Positions 26,121-34,246 of a stretch of DNA of 42,017 nucleotides are shown here, in pieces. A program made the position numbers and the translations under genes. The stretch is from positions 1 through 42,017 of the forward strand of contig CANGMP010000007.1 in NCBI GenBank assembly GCA_947455165.1. The letters are read 5' to 3'. The stretch comes from Acidimicrobiaceae bacterium. Its GTDB lineage: Bacteria > Actinomycetota > Acidimicrobiia > Acidimicrobiales > RAAP-2. Positions within the stretch are counted from its first letter, which is position 1. The number at the start of each line of letters is the position of its first letter. The notes beneath the pieces are model-generated. The model was not told where the DNA came from. It saw only the letters and a list, made by a program, of their open reading frames with translations, and did not search any database.

Positions 26121-26514
26121 CTCTATCTCCTGACGTCGGTACTGCACTCGTGAACTACGTGATGGGGAGGTCGAAGCACTCGCCTTTGGCGATGGTTTCG
26201 CTTCCCGCTGATCTGAGCGGTCGGGGCTCGCGATCCCGGTTAGGGGAGCATCCAGGCTGCGGCTCATAACAATGCGGTTGAACTGCCGATGGAGGATCTG
26301 TCGACTTCGTAGCGAAGGCAGTTTCTCTCCATCTCCACAGTAGAGATGGGCTATGACATCACTTCAAAAACTGAAATAATTCTCAGTAAAGCGGTATTCA
26401 AACATCGACGTTAAGTACGTCAAGACGTTGAACTCATTGCACCTAAGCCCCCCTAAGTGGACCATCACTGTAACGGGCAATGTCGCCAGTGGTGCAGATT
26501 CGTTCGAAGATTTT
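26121..26514. other. Gene-free upstream region of the second sigma gene
   Basis: 394 bp without a convincing gene, AT-richer than its surroundings in the middle. It contains a perfect 7-bp hairpin CCATCTC-cacagta-GAGATGG (26329-26349) that would fold in a long sigma leader, and on the minus strand a TTGACG (26418-26423), 16 nt and TTGAAT (26396-26401), a possible promoter. If that promoter is used, the 5' untranslated region is nearly 270 nt, long for this window. Confidence 0.4.
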
Positions 26515-27039
26515 CTAGAACCGCTCGTCGGCGCCGGCCTCGCGTAACCAGTCTGCGTACCGGGCGGCCGGAGCCCCGAGAATCTCCTCAGAACCCCGAC
26601 TTCTTAGGAGATCAGAGGAGGCGTGGAGTTGAGCCATAACGACGGCTGATGCGCGACGCGCGCGGTCGATAACCCGCCCACCCTGCTGATGGTCGAGAAG
26701 CTCGGCCACGTCGCGAAGCGAAATTAAGAGACGGGGCAAGATCTCTACACAGATGGCATAAAGCGCAATTACGCCCGAATCATCGGTGTCGAGTGCGTCG
26801 TTCAATACTTTGGCAATTACCCCGGATGTCAGTGGCGAAGCCTCGACCCCGGCGCGGTGGGGCCCGAGGTCACGAAATGTGGCGGCCACTTCCCCAAACT
26901 CGCGAGCCATCACGTGCAGGGCAATCGTCACCGCATCGTCGCGAACCCCGCCGGCCCGGGTGCCGAGCACGGCGTAGAGGTCGTTAAAGAGTTCCTCGAG
27001 GTGGTGGGCGGCCGCTTCAGTTGCGTTAATCGTGGTCAC
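26515..27039 (-). CDS. Hypothetical helical protein
   Basis: 174 residues, almost entirely predicted helix (AAHHLEELFNDLYAVLG, ALYAICVEILPRLLISL, RRASAVVMAQLHASSDLL), without membrane segments or Cys. The long amphipathic helices suggest a four-helix bundle. I do not recognise the family. The GTG start lies 2 nt after the nadE stop with TGGAG upstream, so it is co-expressed with nadE. Confidence 0.65.
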   Translation of the reverse strand: MTTINATEAAAHHLEELFNDLYAVLGTRAGGVRDDAVTIALHVMAREFGEVAATFRDLGPHRAGVEASPLTSGVIAKVLNDALDTDDSGVIALYAICVEILPRLLISLRDVAELLDHQQGGRVIDRARRASAVVMAQLHASSDLLRSRGSEEILGAPAARYADWLREAGADERF

Positions 27040-27041
27040 GA

Positions 27042-28739
27042 CTACTCCATTCCGCGGTAGCGGTTCGTAATTGGCATACGGCGATCTTTTCCGAAGGCCT
27101 TGTCGGAAATACGAACACCGGGGGGCGACTGACGACGCTTGTATTCAGCCGTATCAACGAGTCGCGTGATGCGAGCGACCAACGCGGGGTCGTACCCGGC
27201 CTGGACAATCTGGGCCGCGGTGGCGTCTTGCTCGACGTAGAGCTCGAGAATGGGGTCGAGTTCCTCGTAGGGCGGCAGCGACTGGTCGTCGCGCTGGTCG
27301 GGACGAAGTTCGGCCGAGGGGGCTTTAGTCAAAATGTTGAGTGGGATCGGTTCAACGTCCCCACGCTGGCTTGCTTGGGCATTCCGCCAGTGACACAGGT
27401 CATAGACGAGGGTCTTGGCGACGTCCTTAATGACGGCAAAGCCTCCGGCCGAGTCGCCGTAGAGCGTGGAGTACCCAACGGCCATCTCCGACTTGTTACC
27501 CGTCGTGAGAACGACGGCTCCAGTGGCGTTGCTGATGCCCATCATCAATACGCCTCGAATCCGGGACTGGAGATTTTCGTCGGTTAATCCGACGGGGTCT
27601 CCCCCGAGGACGATGGCGAGTGACGAGCTCAGGGCGACGTGGGCCGGTTCAATAGCAATCTCGGCGAGTGTGACACCGAGTCGCTCGGCCAGTGCCACGG
27701 CGTCACTCTTGCTGTGATCACTGGAGTACCGACTCGGCAGGGCGAAGCCCTGCACGGCCGAGGCGCCGAGGGCGTCAACGGCAATGGTCGCGACGATGGC
27801 CGAGTCCACGCCGCCTGACAGCGCGACGATCACGGAGCGAAAGCCGTTTTTGCGGATGTAGTCACCAGTGCCAAGGACGAGCGCCTGGTAAATCTCGGCG
27901 AGGGGATCGAGTCGCTGGGCTCCGCCTCCGACGATGGCGTCGCTCGCTAGATCGACCGTCACGATCTCTGACGCAAAGGCGGCCGCACGCCCAATCACTT
28001 TGCCCTGGGCGTTGGTGACGAAACTCTGCCCATCAAAGACGAGCTCGTCTTGACCACCGACCAAGTTCACGTAGACAAAGGCAGCGTTTTTTTCCTGGGC
28101 CCGTTGCGCGGCCATGAGCTCACGCTTCACGGGACGACCCTTCGCGAAAGGCGAGGCGTTGGACGACACGATGACATCGACGTCGCCGAACTCGGCAATC
28201 GGGCCTTCGGCGAGCCACGCGTCTTCGCAGACCACGAGTCCCACTCGTTGACCCTTGACCTCAATGACGGTCGGCGCTCCGACACCGGGTTGGAAGTAGC
28301 GCTGCTCGTCAAAGACGTCGTAGTTCGGGAGGAGCCGCTTGGTCGCCACGGCCGAAATCGCGCCGTTGGCCAAGACGGCCAGGGCGTTGCCGAGGGCGTG
28401 AGTTCTGGTGTGGGCCACCGGTTGGGCCGAGCGGCGACTGTCACCCGGGGGAGCTAGGTGAACAAGGGGTCCTTCGGCGAGCGGGGCGCCCACGATGAGC
28501 GGAACCGGGCCAATATCGGCAGCCAGGCCATCGAGCTGGCGAGCAACGTCGGCCACGAAACCCTCTTTGAGGACGAGATCTTCGGGTGGATAGCCAGTCA
28601 GGGCCATTTCGGGGGCAACGACGAGGTCCGGTTCTTGACCGAGCGCCGTTTGGTAGGCCTCGCGGAGGAGGGCGACATTGCCTTCGAGGTCCCCAACGGT
28701 GGGATTGATCTGAAGGAGCGCCACGCGCAGTCCGGCCAC
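27042..28739 (-). CDS. nadE: Glutamine-dependent NAD+ synthetase
   Basis: Makes NAD+ from deamido-NAD+ with ATP, using ammonia from glutamine. 565 residues in two domains. The nitrilase-type glutaminase has the Glu44-Lys134-Cys171 triad (VVAPEMALTGY, ATKRLLPNYDVFDE, VVCEDAW). The synthetase has the PP-loop ALSGGVDSAI and the downstream TTGNKSEMAVGYSTLYGD motif. A segment of about 20-30 residues before the catalytic Lys (about 92-122, APPGDSRRSAQPVAHTR and onward) looks longer than in typical relatives. The GTG start is preceded at 6 nt by TAGGCT, so the message is probably leaderless. Confidence 0.96.
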   Translation of the reverse strand: MAGLRVALLQINPTVGDLEGNVALLREAYQTALGQEPDLVVAPEMALTGYPPEDLVLKEGFVADVARQLDGLAADIGPVPLIVGAPLAEGPLVHLAPPGDSRRSAQPVAHTRTHALGNALAVLANGAISAVATKRLLPNYDVFDEQRYFQPGVGAPTVIEVKGQRVGLVVCEDAWLAEGPIAEFGDVDVIVSSNASPFAKGRPVKRELMAAQRAQEKNAAFVYVNLVGGQDELVFDGQSFVTNAQGKVIGRAAAFASEIVTVDLASDAIVGGGAQRLDPLAEIYQALVLGTGDYIRKNGFRSVIVALSGGVDSAIVATIAVDALGASAVQGFALPSRYSSDHSKSDAVALAERLGVTLAEIAIEPAHVALSSSLAIVLGGDPVGLTDENLQSRIRGVLMMGISNATGAVVLTTGNKSEMAVGYSTLYGDSAGGFAVIKDVAKTLVYDLCHWRNAQASQRGDVEPIPLNILTKAPSAELRPDQRDDQSLPPYEELDPILELYVEQDATAAQIVQAGYDPALVARITRLVDTAEYKRRQSPPGVRISDKAFGKDRRMPITNRYRGME

Positions 28740-28745
28740 GAAACG

Positions 28746-28751
28746 AGCCTA
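28746..28751 (-). promoter_or_regulatory. Candidate -10 box of leaderless nadE promoter
   Basis: TAGGCT on the minus strand, then CGTTTC, then the nadE GTG. Same geometry as the tilS, ZIP and HAD starts. Confidence 0.5.
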
Positions 28752-28843
28752 CCGGCGACCAGCGAGGGGCTCCGGTCGAACTTCACACGTGGTTAACAAA
28801 ACCCGAGACCGCACTGGGCTCGGAGCGACCAGACTGTTCCCGT

Positions 28844-28861
28844 ACGACACAACGATGTCGT
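28844..28861. promoter_or_regulatory. Inverted repeat upstream of glnII
   Basis: ACGACA-caacga-TGTCGT, a perfect 6-bp inverted repeat 25 nt before the glnII start. It could be an operator or a leader hairpin. It does not resemble the published GlnR box of actinomycetes as I know it. Confidence 0.3.
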
Positions 28862-28885
28862 GCCATCGTGAATCAAGGAGAGAGT

Positions 28886-29962
28886 ATGCCCTTCCAGGCC
28901 GAATACATCTGGCTCGACGGAACCCAGCCCACCGCCAAGCTGCGCAGCAAGACGCGCATCATTGCCGACGGCAAGAAGCCCACAGTCTGGGGCTTTGACG
29001 GTTCGAGCACCAACCAGGCCGATGGCCACTCATCCGACTGTGTTTTGAACCCAGTCTTCACCTGCCCGGACCCACTGCGCGGTCCGAAGGACATCCTCGT
29101 GATGTGCGAAGTCTTGAACCCCGACTTCACGCCCCACTCAACCAACACTCGCGCCGCGACCGTGGCCGCCGAGAAGAAGTACGGCAAGTTCGAGCCCTGG
29201 TTCGGCATCGAGCAGGAGTACACCTTCTACCAGGACGGCCGTCCTTACGGCTGGCCCGAAGTTGGCTTCCCCGCCCCGCAGGGTCCTTACTACTGCGGCG
29301 TCGGTGGCGCGAAGATGGCCGGACGCGACATCGTCGAAGCCCACACGCTGGCCTGCATCCGTGCCGGCCTCTCCATCGAAGGCACTAACGCCGAAGTGAT
29401 GATGAGTCAGTGGGAGTTCCAGATCGGCATCCTGAGCCCGGTCGCCGTTAGCGACCAGCTCTGGGTCGCTCGCTGGTTGCTCGAGCGCATCGCCGAGGAC
29501 TACGGCGTTGACGTGAACTGGGACGCCAAGCCAATGAAGGGTGACTGGAACGGCGCTGGTGCACACACCAACTTCTCGACCAAGGCCATGCGTGAAGCGG
29601 GTGGCCTCAAGGCCATCCACGCCGCGTGCGAAGCCATCGGCAAGAAGGTCATGGAGCACATCGCGGTCTACGGCCACGGCATCGAAGAGCGCCTCACCGG
29701 TAAGCACGAGACCGCTCCGTGGAACAAGTTCTCCTACGGCACCTCGGACCGTGGTGCCTCGATCCGCATCCCCCTGCAGACCGCTCGTGATGGCAAGGGC
29801 TGGTTGGAAGACCGTCGTCCTAACGCCAACATGGACCCCTACGCCGTCGCGGCCGTAATGGTCGAGACCGTTTGCGGTGCTGCTTCAGCCCCGGCGAAGA
29901 AGGCCGTTGCGAAGAAGGCCCCCGCGAAGAAGGCACCCGCGAATAAGGCTGCCCATAAGTAG
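28886..29962 (+). CDS. glnII: Type II (eukaryote-like) glutamine synthetase with Lys/Ala-rich tail
   Basis: ATP-dependent ammonia assimilation onto glutamate. 358 residues. GSII signatures: WGFDGSSTNQADG, FGIEQEYTFYQ, PQGPYYCGVG, NGAGAHTNFST and SYGTSDRGASIRIP, the active-site Arg loop. The family normally ends close to the AVMVETVCG helix; here about 25 more residues follow, built of AKKA/PAKKAP units like the tail of TopA in this window. The ATG at 28886 has AAGGAG 5 nt upstream. A strong terminator follows, separating it from the type I enzyme. Confidence 0.95.
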   Translation: MPFQAEYIWLDGTQPTAKLRSKTRIIADGKKPTVWGFDGSSTNQADGHSSDCVLNPVFTCPDPLRGPKDILVMCEVLNPDFTPHSTNTRAATVAAEKKYGKFEPWFGIEQEYTFYQDGRPYGWPEVGFPAPQGPYYCGVGGAKMAGRDIVEAHTLACIRAGLSIEGTNAEVMMSQWEFQIGILSPVAVSDQLWVARWLLERIAEDYGVDVNWDAKPMKGDWNGAGAHTNFSTKAMREAGGLKAIHAACEAIGKKVMEHIAVYGHGIEERLTGKHETAPWNKFSYGTSDRGASIRIPLQTARDGKGWLEDRRPNANMDPYAVAAVMVETVCGAASAPAKKAVAKKAPAKKAPANKAAHK

Positions 29963-29972
29963 TTCGATGTAG

Positions 29973-30010
29973 ACAAAACCCCCGCCACCGCTTGGTGGCG
30001 GGGGTTTTGT
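29973..30010 (+). terminator. Intrinsic terminator after glnII
   Basis: Perfect 17-bp stem (29973-29989 with 29994-30010), loop GCTT, with CCCCCGCCACC/GGTGGCGGGGG core and an AAAA/TTTT base; the T-run on the 3' side makes it a strong plus-strand terminator. Confidence 0.94.
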
Positions 30011-30067
30011 GTTTCTTGGCCGGTCGACGAAGAGTCGGCCCCGTTGGAGTTCTGCGAGACTGTCACT

Positions 30068-31357
30068 ATGCAAAATCAGGTCCAGTACGTACTGCGAACC
30101 GTTGAGGAACGGGGCGTTCGCTTCGTCCAGCTGTGGTTCACCGATGTCCTCGGTCGACACAAGGCCTTTCACGTCACACCGGCCGAACTCGAAGACGCCC
30201 TAGATGACGGCATGACCTTTGACGGCTCGGCCATCGACGGCTTTTCACGCGTCCAAGAGTCAGACGTCTTGGCCCGCCCGGACCTGAACACGTTTCAACT
30301 CCTCCCCTGGCATGAAGAGGGCTCAGGCGTGGCGCGAGTCTTTTGTGACATCTTCAACATCGACGGCACCGTGTTTGAGGGTTGCCCCCGCCAGCAGCTT
30401 CGACGCGTCCTGAGCGACGCGCACGGTTCGGGCTACACCTTCTATGTCGCCCCCGAGATGGAGTACTTCTACTTCAAGGACCTCGGCAACGGACAGGGTC
30501 CCGTGCCGGCCGATGGTGGCTCCTACTTTGACCTGCTCCCGGACGACCCGGCCAGTCAACTGCGTCGTCGCACTGTCCTCACCCTCGAAGAGATGGGAAT
30601 CGGCGTCGAACATGCCCAGCACGAAGATGCTCCGGGGCAGCACGAAATCGACCTGCGCTACACCGACGCACTCACGATGGCCGACACCGTGATGACGGTG
30701 CGCCACGTCGTCAAGGAACTGGCTCGCCAGTCCAACCTCGTCGCGAGCTTTATGCCTAAGCCACTCTCGGCCGAGCAGGGATCGGGCATGCACACCCACC
30801 TCTCACTCTGGAAGGACGACCAAAACGCTTTCGTTGGCGAAGGCCCCTACGGACTGAGTGGCGTGGCCCAGAGCTTCATCGCCGGCCTCGTGGCTCACGC
30901 TCCCGAAATCACGGCCGTGACCAACCAGTGGGTCAACTCCTACAAGCGACTGGTGCCGGGTCACGAAGCTCCAGTCAACGCGGCGTGGGCCCGCTACATT
31001 CCTTCGACGCTGGTGCGCGTTCCCACCGTCAAGACCGGTCGTCTCGAGTCGACCCGTATTGAGTACCGCGCACCGGACCCAGCCGCCAACCCCTACCTGG
31101 CCTTTGCGGTGATCTTGGCCGCCGGTCTGAAGGGCGTCGAGGGCAACTACTCGCTCCCGGCCGAAGGGGAGACCTCGCAGCCACTGCCCCGCTCCCTGGC
31201 CGAGGCCGTGGAGTTGATGGAAAAGTCCGAGCTGCTGAATGCGACACTCGGCGATCACCTCGTCGAGTGGTTCTTGCGCAACAAGCGCGAAGAGTGGGCC
31301 TCCTACCGCGCCGAAGTTACGCCCTTTGAATGGGCCCGTTACTTGCCACTGCTCTAA
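30068..31357 (+). CDS. glnA: Type I glutamine synthetase (short, alpha-like)
   Basis: 429 residues. Motifs: beta-grasp N-terminus (VRFVQLWFTDVLGR), MTFDGSAIDGF, APEMEYFYF with metal-binding Glu, MPKPLSAEQGSGMHTHLSL, NSYKRLVPGHEAP and the STRIEYRAPDPAANPYLAFA loop. The length matches the shorter GSI-alpha class better than the roughly 470-residue adenylylated GSI-beta, and no NLYDLPPEE adenylylation motif is present, although a Tyr sits nearby (GNYSLP). The ATG at 30068 is preferred over an upstream TTG. Its TAA overlaps the start of the GlnR-like gene as TAATG. Confidence 0.94.
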   Translation: MQNQVQYVLRTVEERGVRFVQLWFTDVLGRHKAFHVTPAELEDALDDGMTFDGSAIDGFSRVQESDVLARPDLNTFQLLPWHEEGSGVARVFCDIFNIDGTVFEGCPRQQLRRVLSDAHGSGYTFYVAPEMEYFYFKDLGNGQGPVPADGGSYFDLLPDDPASQLRRRTVLTLEEMGIGVEHAQHEDAPGQHEIDLRYTDALTMADTVMTVRHVVKELARQSNLVASFMPKPLSAEQGSGMHTHLSLWKDDQNAFVGEGPYGLSGVAQSFIAGLVAHAPEITAVTNQWVNSYKRLVPGHEAPVNAAWARYIPSTLVRVPTVKTGRLESTRIEYRAPDPAANPYLAFAVILAAGLKGVEGNYSLPAEGETSQPLPRSLAEAVELMEKSELLNATLGDHLVEWFLRNKREEWASYRAEVTPFEWARYLPLL

Positions 31358-32055
31358 TGCAAGACCTCGTTCTCGTCGTGCCTCTCTGCGAGGGTCCGGT
31401 TCGTAAGGCCTTCGACATGGCTGGTGTCAACACGGAGATCGTCGCCTCGACGCACCTCAACGACATCGCGCGGGTCGAGCCACCGACGGGATACGCGGGC
31501 GCGCTCGTCGATGCAACGGCCCTGGCCTTTAACGATGCCATGAGTTTTTGCCGTCAGCTCCGGCAGCGGGAACGATCAATCAGCCCCATCATCTTGGTCC
31601 TCGATCGCTACCAGCTCGATGAGCTCACGTTTCGCGAAGACCTCTTCGACGACTTTGTCGTCGCGCCGGTCGATGCCTCCGAACTCGCGGCCCGACTGCA
31701 CCACCGACTCCGGCGGGCCGGCCACGAGGGATCAACCTCGTTGGTCGAACAGGGTGGCCTCGTCTTGAACCTCGAGACCTACCAAGCCACCATCGCGGGT
31801 CGAGTCATGGACCTCACCTACATGGAGTACGAACTCTTGAAGTTCTTGGCCACGAATCCCCAGCGCGTCTTCTCGCGCGAAACCTTGCTCAACCGAGTGT
31901 GGGGCTATGAGTACTACGGCGGTGCTCGCACAGTGGACGTTCACGTGCGTCGTCTGCGAGCCAAGCTCGGTGAAGAGCACGCGTACTTGATTCAAACAGT
32001 GCGCAGTGTCGGCTACAAGTTCGGCGCGAACAACTCACGCACTGCGGAGGACTAA
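31357..32055 (+). CDS. glnR: GlnR-like atypical OmpR-family response regulator
   Basis: 232 residues: receiver-like domain (1-120) and winged-helix domain (about 133-225) with LTYMEYELLKFLATNPQRVF, RVWGYEYYGGARTVDVHVRR and the VRSVGYKF hairpin, closely matching actinobacterial GlnR, the global nitrogen regulator. The receiver keeps an Asp at 52 (LVDAT) but has neither the acidic pair near residue 10 (VPLCEGP) nor the conserved Lys (VAPVD in its place), so phosphorylation control is unlikely, as known for GlnR. No histidine kinase is adjacent. It is coupled to the type I glutamine synthetase through TAATG. The stop interlocks with that of ridA. Confidence 0.88.
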   Translation: MQDLVLVVPLCEGPVRKAFDMAGVNTEIVASTHLNDIARVEPPTGYAGALVDATALAFNDAMSFCRQLRQRERSISPIILVLDRYQLDELTFREDLFDDFVVAPVDASELAARLHHRLRRAGHEGSTSLVEQGGLVLNLETYQATIAGRVMDLTYMEYELLKFLATNPQRVFSRETLLNRVWGYEYYGGARTVDVHVRRLRAKLGEEHAYLIQTVRSVGYKFGANNSRTAED

Positions 32056-32417
32056 GCCTCCGGGGCGTAGGCCCAGAGCTCGGCTTCGGCGCGGGCGCCG
32101 AAGGGCAGTTGGGCAATTCCAATCGTCGAACGTGTTGGACGCGGGGCGTTAAAGAACTCGAGCCAGACCTCGTTGCAGGCCGGGAAGTCGGCCATGTCGA
32201 GCAAAAAGAGCGTCGCCTTGACGACGTGGTCAAAGTCCGTGCCGGCCTCGGTGAGCAATGTCTGAGCGTTGGTGAGCGCTTGACGCAACTGACCGGGGGC
32301 CGTGTCGTCGATCATCGTGGGCGTTTCGGCACCGGGCACCAGGCCAATCTGACCCGAGAGAATGACGAAGTCACCGGCGCGACGCCAGGCGGAGTAGGGG
32401 CCAACGGGAGTGCTCAT
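32052..32417 (-). CDS. RidA family protein (enamine/imine deaminase)
   Basis: 121 residues, YjgF/YER057c/UK114 family: PVGPYSAWRRAGDFVILSGQ at the N-terminus, QLRQALTNAQTLLTEAG helix, VVKATLFLLDMADF and the RSTIGIAQLPFGARAEAE strand with the conserved Arg. RidA hydrolyses reactive enamine/imine intermediates from PLP enzymes. The ATG has AAGGA 7 nt upstream; an in-frame extension to 32465 is rejected. Confidence 0.92.
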   Translation of the reverse strand: MSTPVGPYSAWRRAGDFVILSGQIGLVPGAETPTMIDDTAPGQLRQALTNAQTLLTEAGTDFDHVVKATLFLLDMADFPACNEVWLEFFNAPRPTRSTIGIAQLPFGARAEAELWAYAPEA

Positions 32418-32553
32418 GAAACGTCCTTTCGACAGGTGGGCATCACGTGCCACTCCCATAACCATACGGCGGGGCGCAGGACTGCACCAACGTCAGCGCA
32501 CTCAGCAGTGTGCTGATAGGCGTGACGAGTCAAAATTCTGCGAATGGTGATGG

Positions 32554-32570
32554 TTCGCCGGCGCGGCGAA
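32554..32570 (-). terminator. Possible weak terminator after erpA
   Basis: TTCGCC-ggcgc-GGCGAA, a 6-bp GC-rich stem 21 nt past the erpA stop. There is no T-run directly after it on the minus strand, so this is only tentative. Confidence 0.3.
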
Positions 32571-32590
32571 TTGGAACTGCCAGTAACTAG

Positions 32591-32959
32591 TTAGCTAAAG
32601 GAGTTGCCGCAGCCACAGGTCTTGGTGGCGTTGGGGTTGGTGATGTGAAAGCCAGCGCCCTGGAGACCGTCGGCGTAGTCGAGGGTCGAACCGGTGAGCA
32701 ACTGGCCACTCGAGGGGTCCACGACCACCTTGACGGCGCCGAAGCTGTTGACGATGTCGTCAGCGGCGAACTCCGAGTCAAAGAACATGTCGTAGTTAAA
32801 GCCCGAGCAACCACCGGGCTTGACGGCGACGCGCAGGGCGAGGGTCTCTTCGACACCTTCGGCGGCGATGAGCTCGGCGACCTTGCTAATAGCGGTGTCA
32901 GTCAACGTGATCGGGGCGGCCGACTTGTTGGACAAGTTGACGGAAGTGGCAGTAGTCAT
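32591..32959 (-). CDS. erpA: Iron-sulfur cluster carrier, ErpA/IscA type
   Basis: 122 residues. A-type carrier with the three conserved Cys: one in KPGGCSGFNYDM (about 51) and the CGCG pair near the C-terminus (TKTCGCGNSF). The first about 15 residues are an unconserved Ser/Thr/Ala leader. AAGGAG lies 4 nt before the ATG; a TACGCT about 33 nt upstream of the start fits as the -10 of a short leader. It is divergent from the mrp Fe-S carrier gene. Confidence 0.92.
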   Translation of the reverse strand: MTTATSVNLSNKSAAPITLTDTAISKVAELIAAEGVEETLALRVAVKPGGCSGFNYDMFFDSEFAADDIVNSFGAVKVVVDPSSGQLLTGSTLDYADGLQGAGFHITNPNATKTCGCGNSFS

Positions 32960-33093
32960 AATGCTCCTTAGTAGCCAGAGAACTGCTGTCTAGCGTAGCG
33001 ACCTCGAGAGGTTTGGTCTACCCCTCCCCCGGGCCATTCAAGGCCGGACTTCGGGTCGCGACGTCCAACCCGAAGGCCCTGGACGTCGACCGG

Positions 33094-33099
33094 TAGCGT
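33094..33099 (+). promoter_or_regulatory. Candidate -10 box of leaderless mrp promoter
   Basis: TAGCGT followed by 7 nt and the mrp ATG. A GAGG lies in those 7 nt but is too close to the start to serve well as a ribosome site. Confidence 0.45.
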
Positions 33100-33106
33100 C
33101 CGAGGT

Positions 33107-34246
33107 ATGAAGAGCGTCATTGAGGACCTGCGCGAGCGGCTGGCTCACGTCTTGGACCCCGAACTCGGGGCCTCCATTGTGGAGCTCGGCATGGTCGGCG
33201 ACATCGAGGTCAATAACGGCCACGCCATCATCGAAGTGGCCCTCACCACGGGGCGCTGCCCCATGCGAGCCCAGATCGAGCGGGCCGTCACCGAAGCGGC
33301 ACGGGTCGTTCCGGGCGTCGAAACGGTGGCGCTCACCATGACCCAAATGACCCCCGAGCAAAAGGCGGTCCTGATGGACACGGCTCGCCGCCTGGCGCAA
33401 GAGACTGCGCCGAGCACCACCATCGGGCGGACCACGCCGGTGATTGCCATCTCCTCGGGCAAGGGCGGCGTCGGCAAGTCGTCAGTCACGGCAAACCTCG
33501 CGGTGGCGCTGGCCGCGCAGGGTCTGTGCGTGGGCGTGCTCGACGCCGATATCTGGGGCTTTTCACTACCGCGACTTCTCGGCATCTCGGGCGAGGTCTC
33601 GGCCGAAGGCGGCAAGATGCAGCCCCTCGAGCGAGCCATCGGCGCCGGTTCGATCAAGTTGCTCTCGATGGGCTTTCTCGCCGAAGAGGAGCGGGCCCTC
33701 CTGTGGCGGGGTCTCATTGTTCAACGTGCCGTTCAGCAGTTCATTGAAGACGCCAACTGGGATGGCGTTGACTATCTCCTTATTGACACCCCGCCGGGCA
33801 CCGGCGACATCGCCATGACCCTCGCCCGCGTCTTGCCCCAAATGGGCCACATCATCGTGACGACCCCAGCCATGGCCGCTCAGCGCGTGGCGGCGCGGAT
33901 GGCTGACTTTGCCCGGCGCAGCAACGTCCGGGTACTCGGCGTCATTGAAAACATGAGCCCCCTCGTCTGCAGTTGCGGCGAAATACACGAGATTTTCGGC
34001 TCTGGTGGTGGTAGCTCACTGGCCGAGGAGCTGGGTTCCCCTCTGCTCGCCACCATTCCGCTGCGCGCTCACGTCTCCCGAGGCGGCGACGAAGGAACGC
34101 CGGCTGCGCTCGGTGACAACGGGACGGCCGAACTCTTTGCCGCGCTGGCCCATCAACTGATGGACGATATCGCCCCGCCGGCCGGTATGAGTGGCTGCAC
34201 GGCTCGACTGGTCGCCGCACTGAACGACGCCGTCGAATCGGCTTAG
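33107..34246 (+). CDS. mrp: Mrp/ApbC-type Fe-S cluster carrier ATPase
   Basis: 379 residues: an N-terminal MIP18-like domain (about 1-85, LDPELGASIVELGMV), then a P-loop ATPase of the Mrp/Nbp35 class with deviant Walker A SGKGGVGKSSV, the DADIWGFSLPRLLG strand, the DTPPGTGD switch and a CxC pair (LVCSCGE) where Fe-S clusters bind in the family. About 25 C-terminal residues extend past the ATPase fold. Encoded back-to-back with erpA, so this is a small Fe-S delivery locus. Confidence 0.95.
   Translation: MKSVIEDLRERLAHVLDPELGASIVELGMVGDIEVNNGHAIIEVALTTGRCPMRAQIERAVTEAARVVPGVETVALTMTQMTPEQKAVLMDTARRLAQETAPSTTIGRTTPVIAISSGKGGVGKSSVTANLAVALAAQGLCVGVLDADIWGFSLPRLLGISGEVSAEGGKMQPLERAIGAGSIKLLSMGFLAEEERALLWRGLIVQRAVQQFIEDANWDGVDYLLIDTPPGTGDIAMTLARVLPQMGHIIVTTPAMAAQRVAARMADFARRSNVRVLGVIENMSPLVCSCGEIHEIFGSGGGSSLAEELGSPLLATIPLRAHVSRGGDEGTPAALGDNGTAELFAALAHQLMDDIAPPAGMSGCTARLVAALNDAVESA

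Noticed and set aside
28844-28861. Inverted repeat before glnII as a GlnR box
   Set aside because: Does not match the known actinomycete GlnR box spacing; kept as an unassigned inverted repeat only.
30044-30067. TTG start eight codons upstream for glnA
   Set aside because: The ATG at 30068 matches the family N-terminus better and the extension is unconserved-looking.
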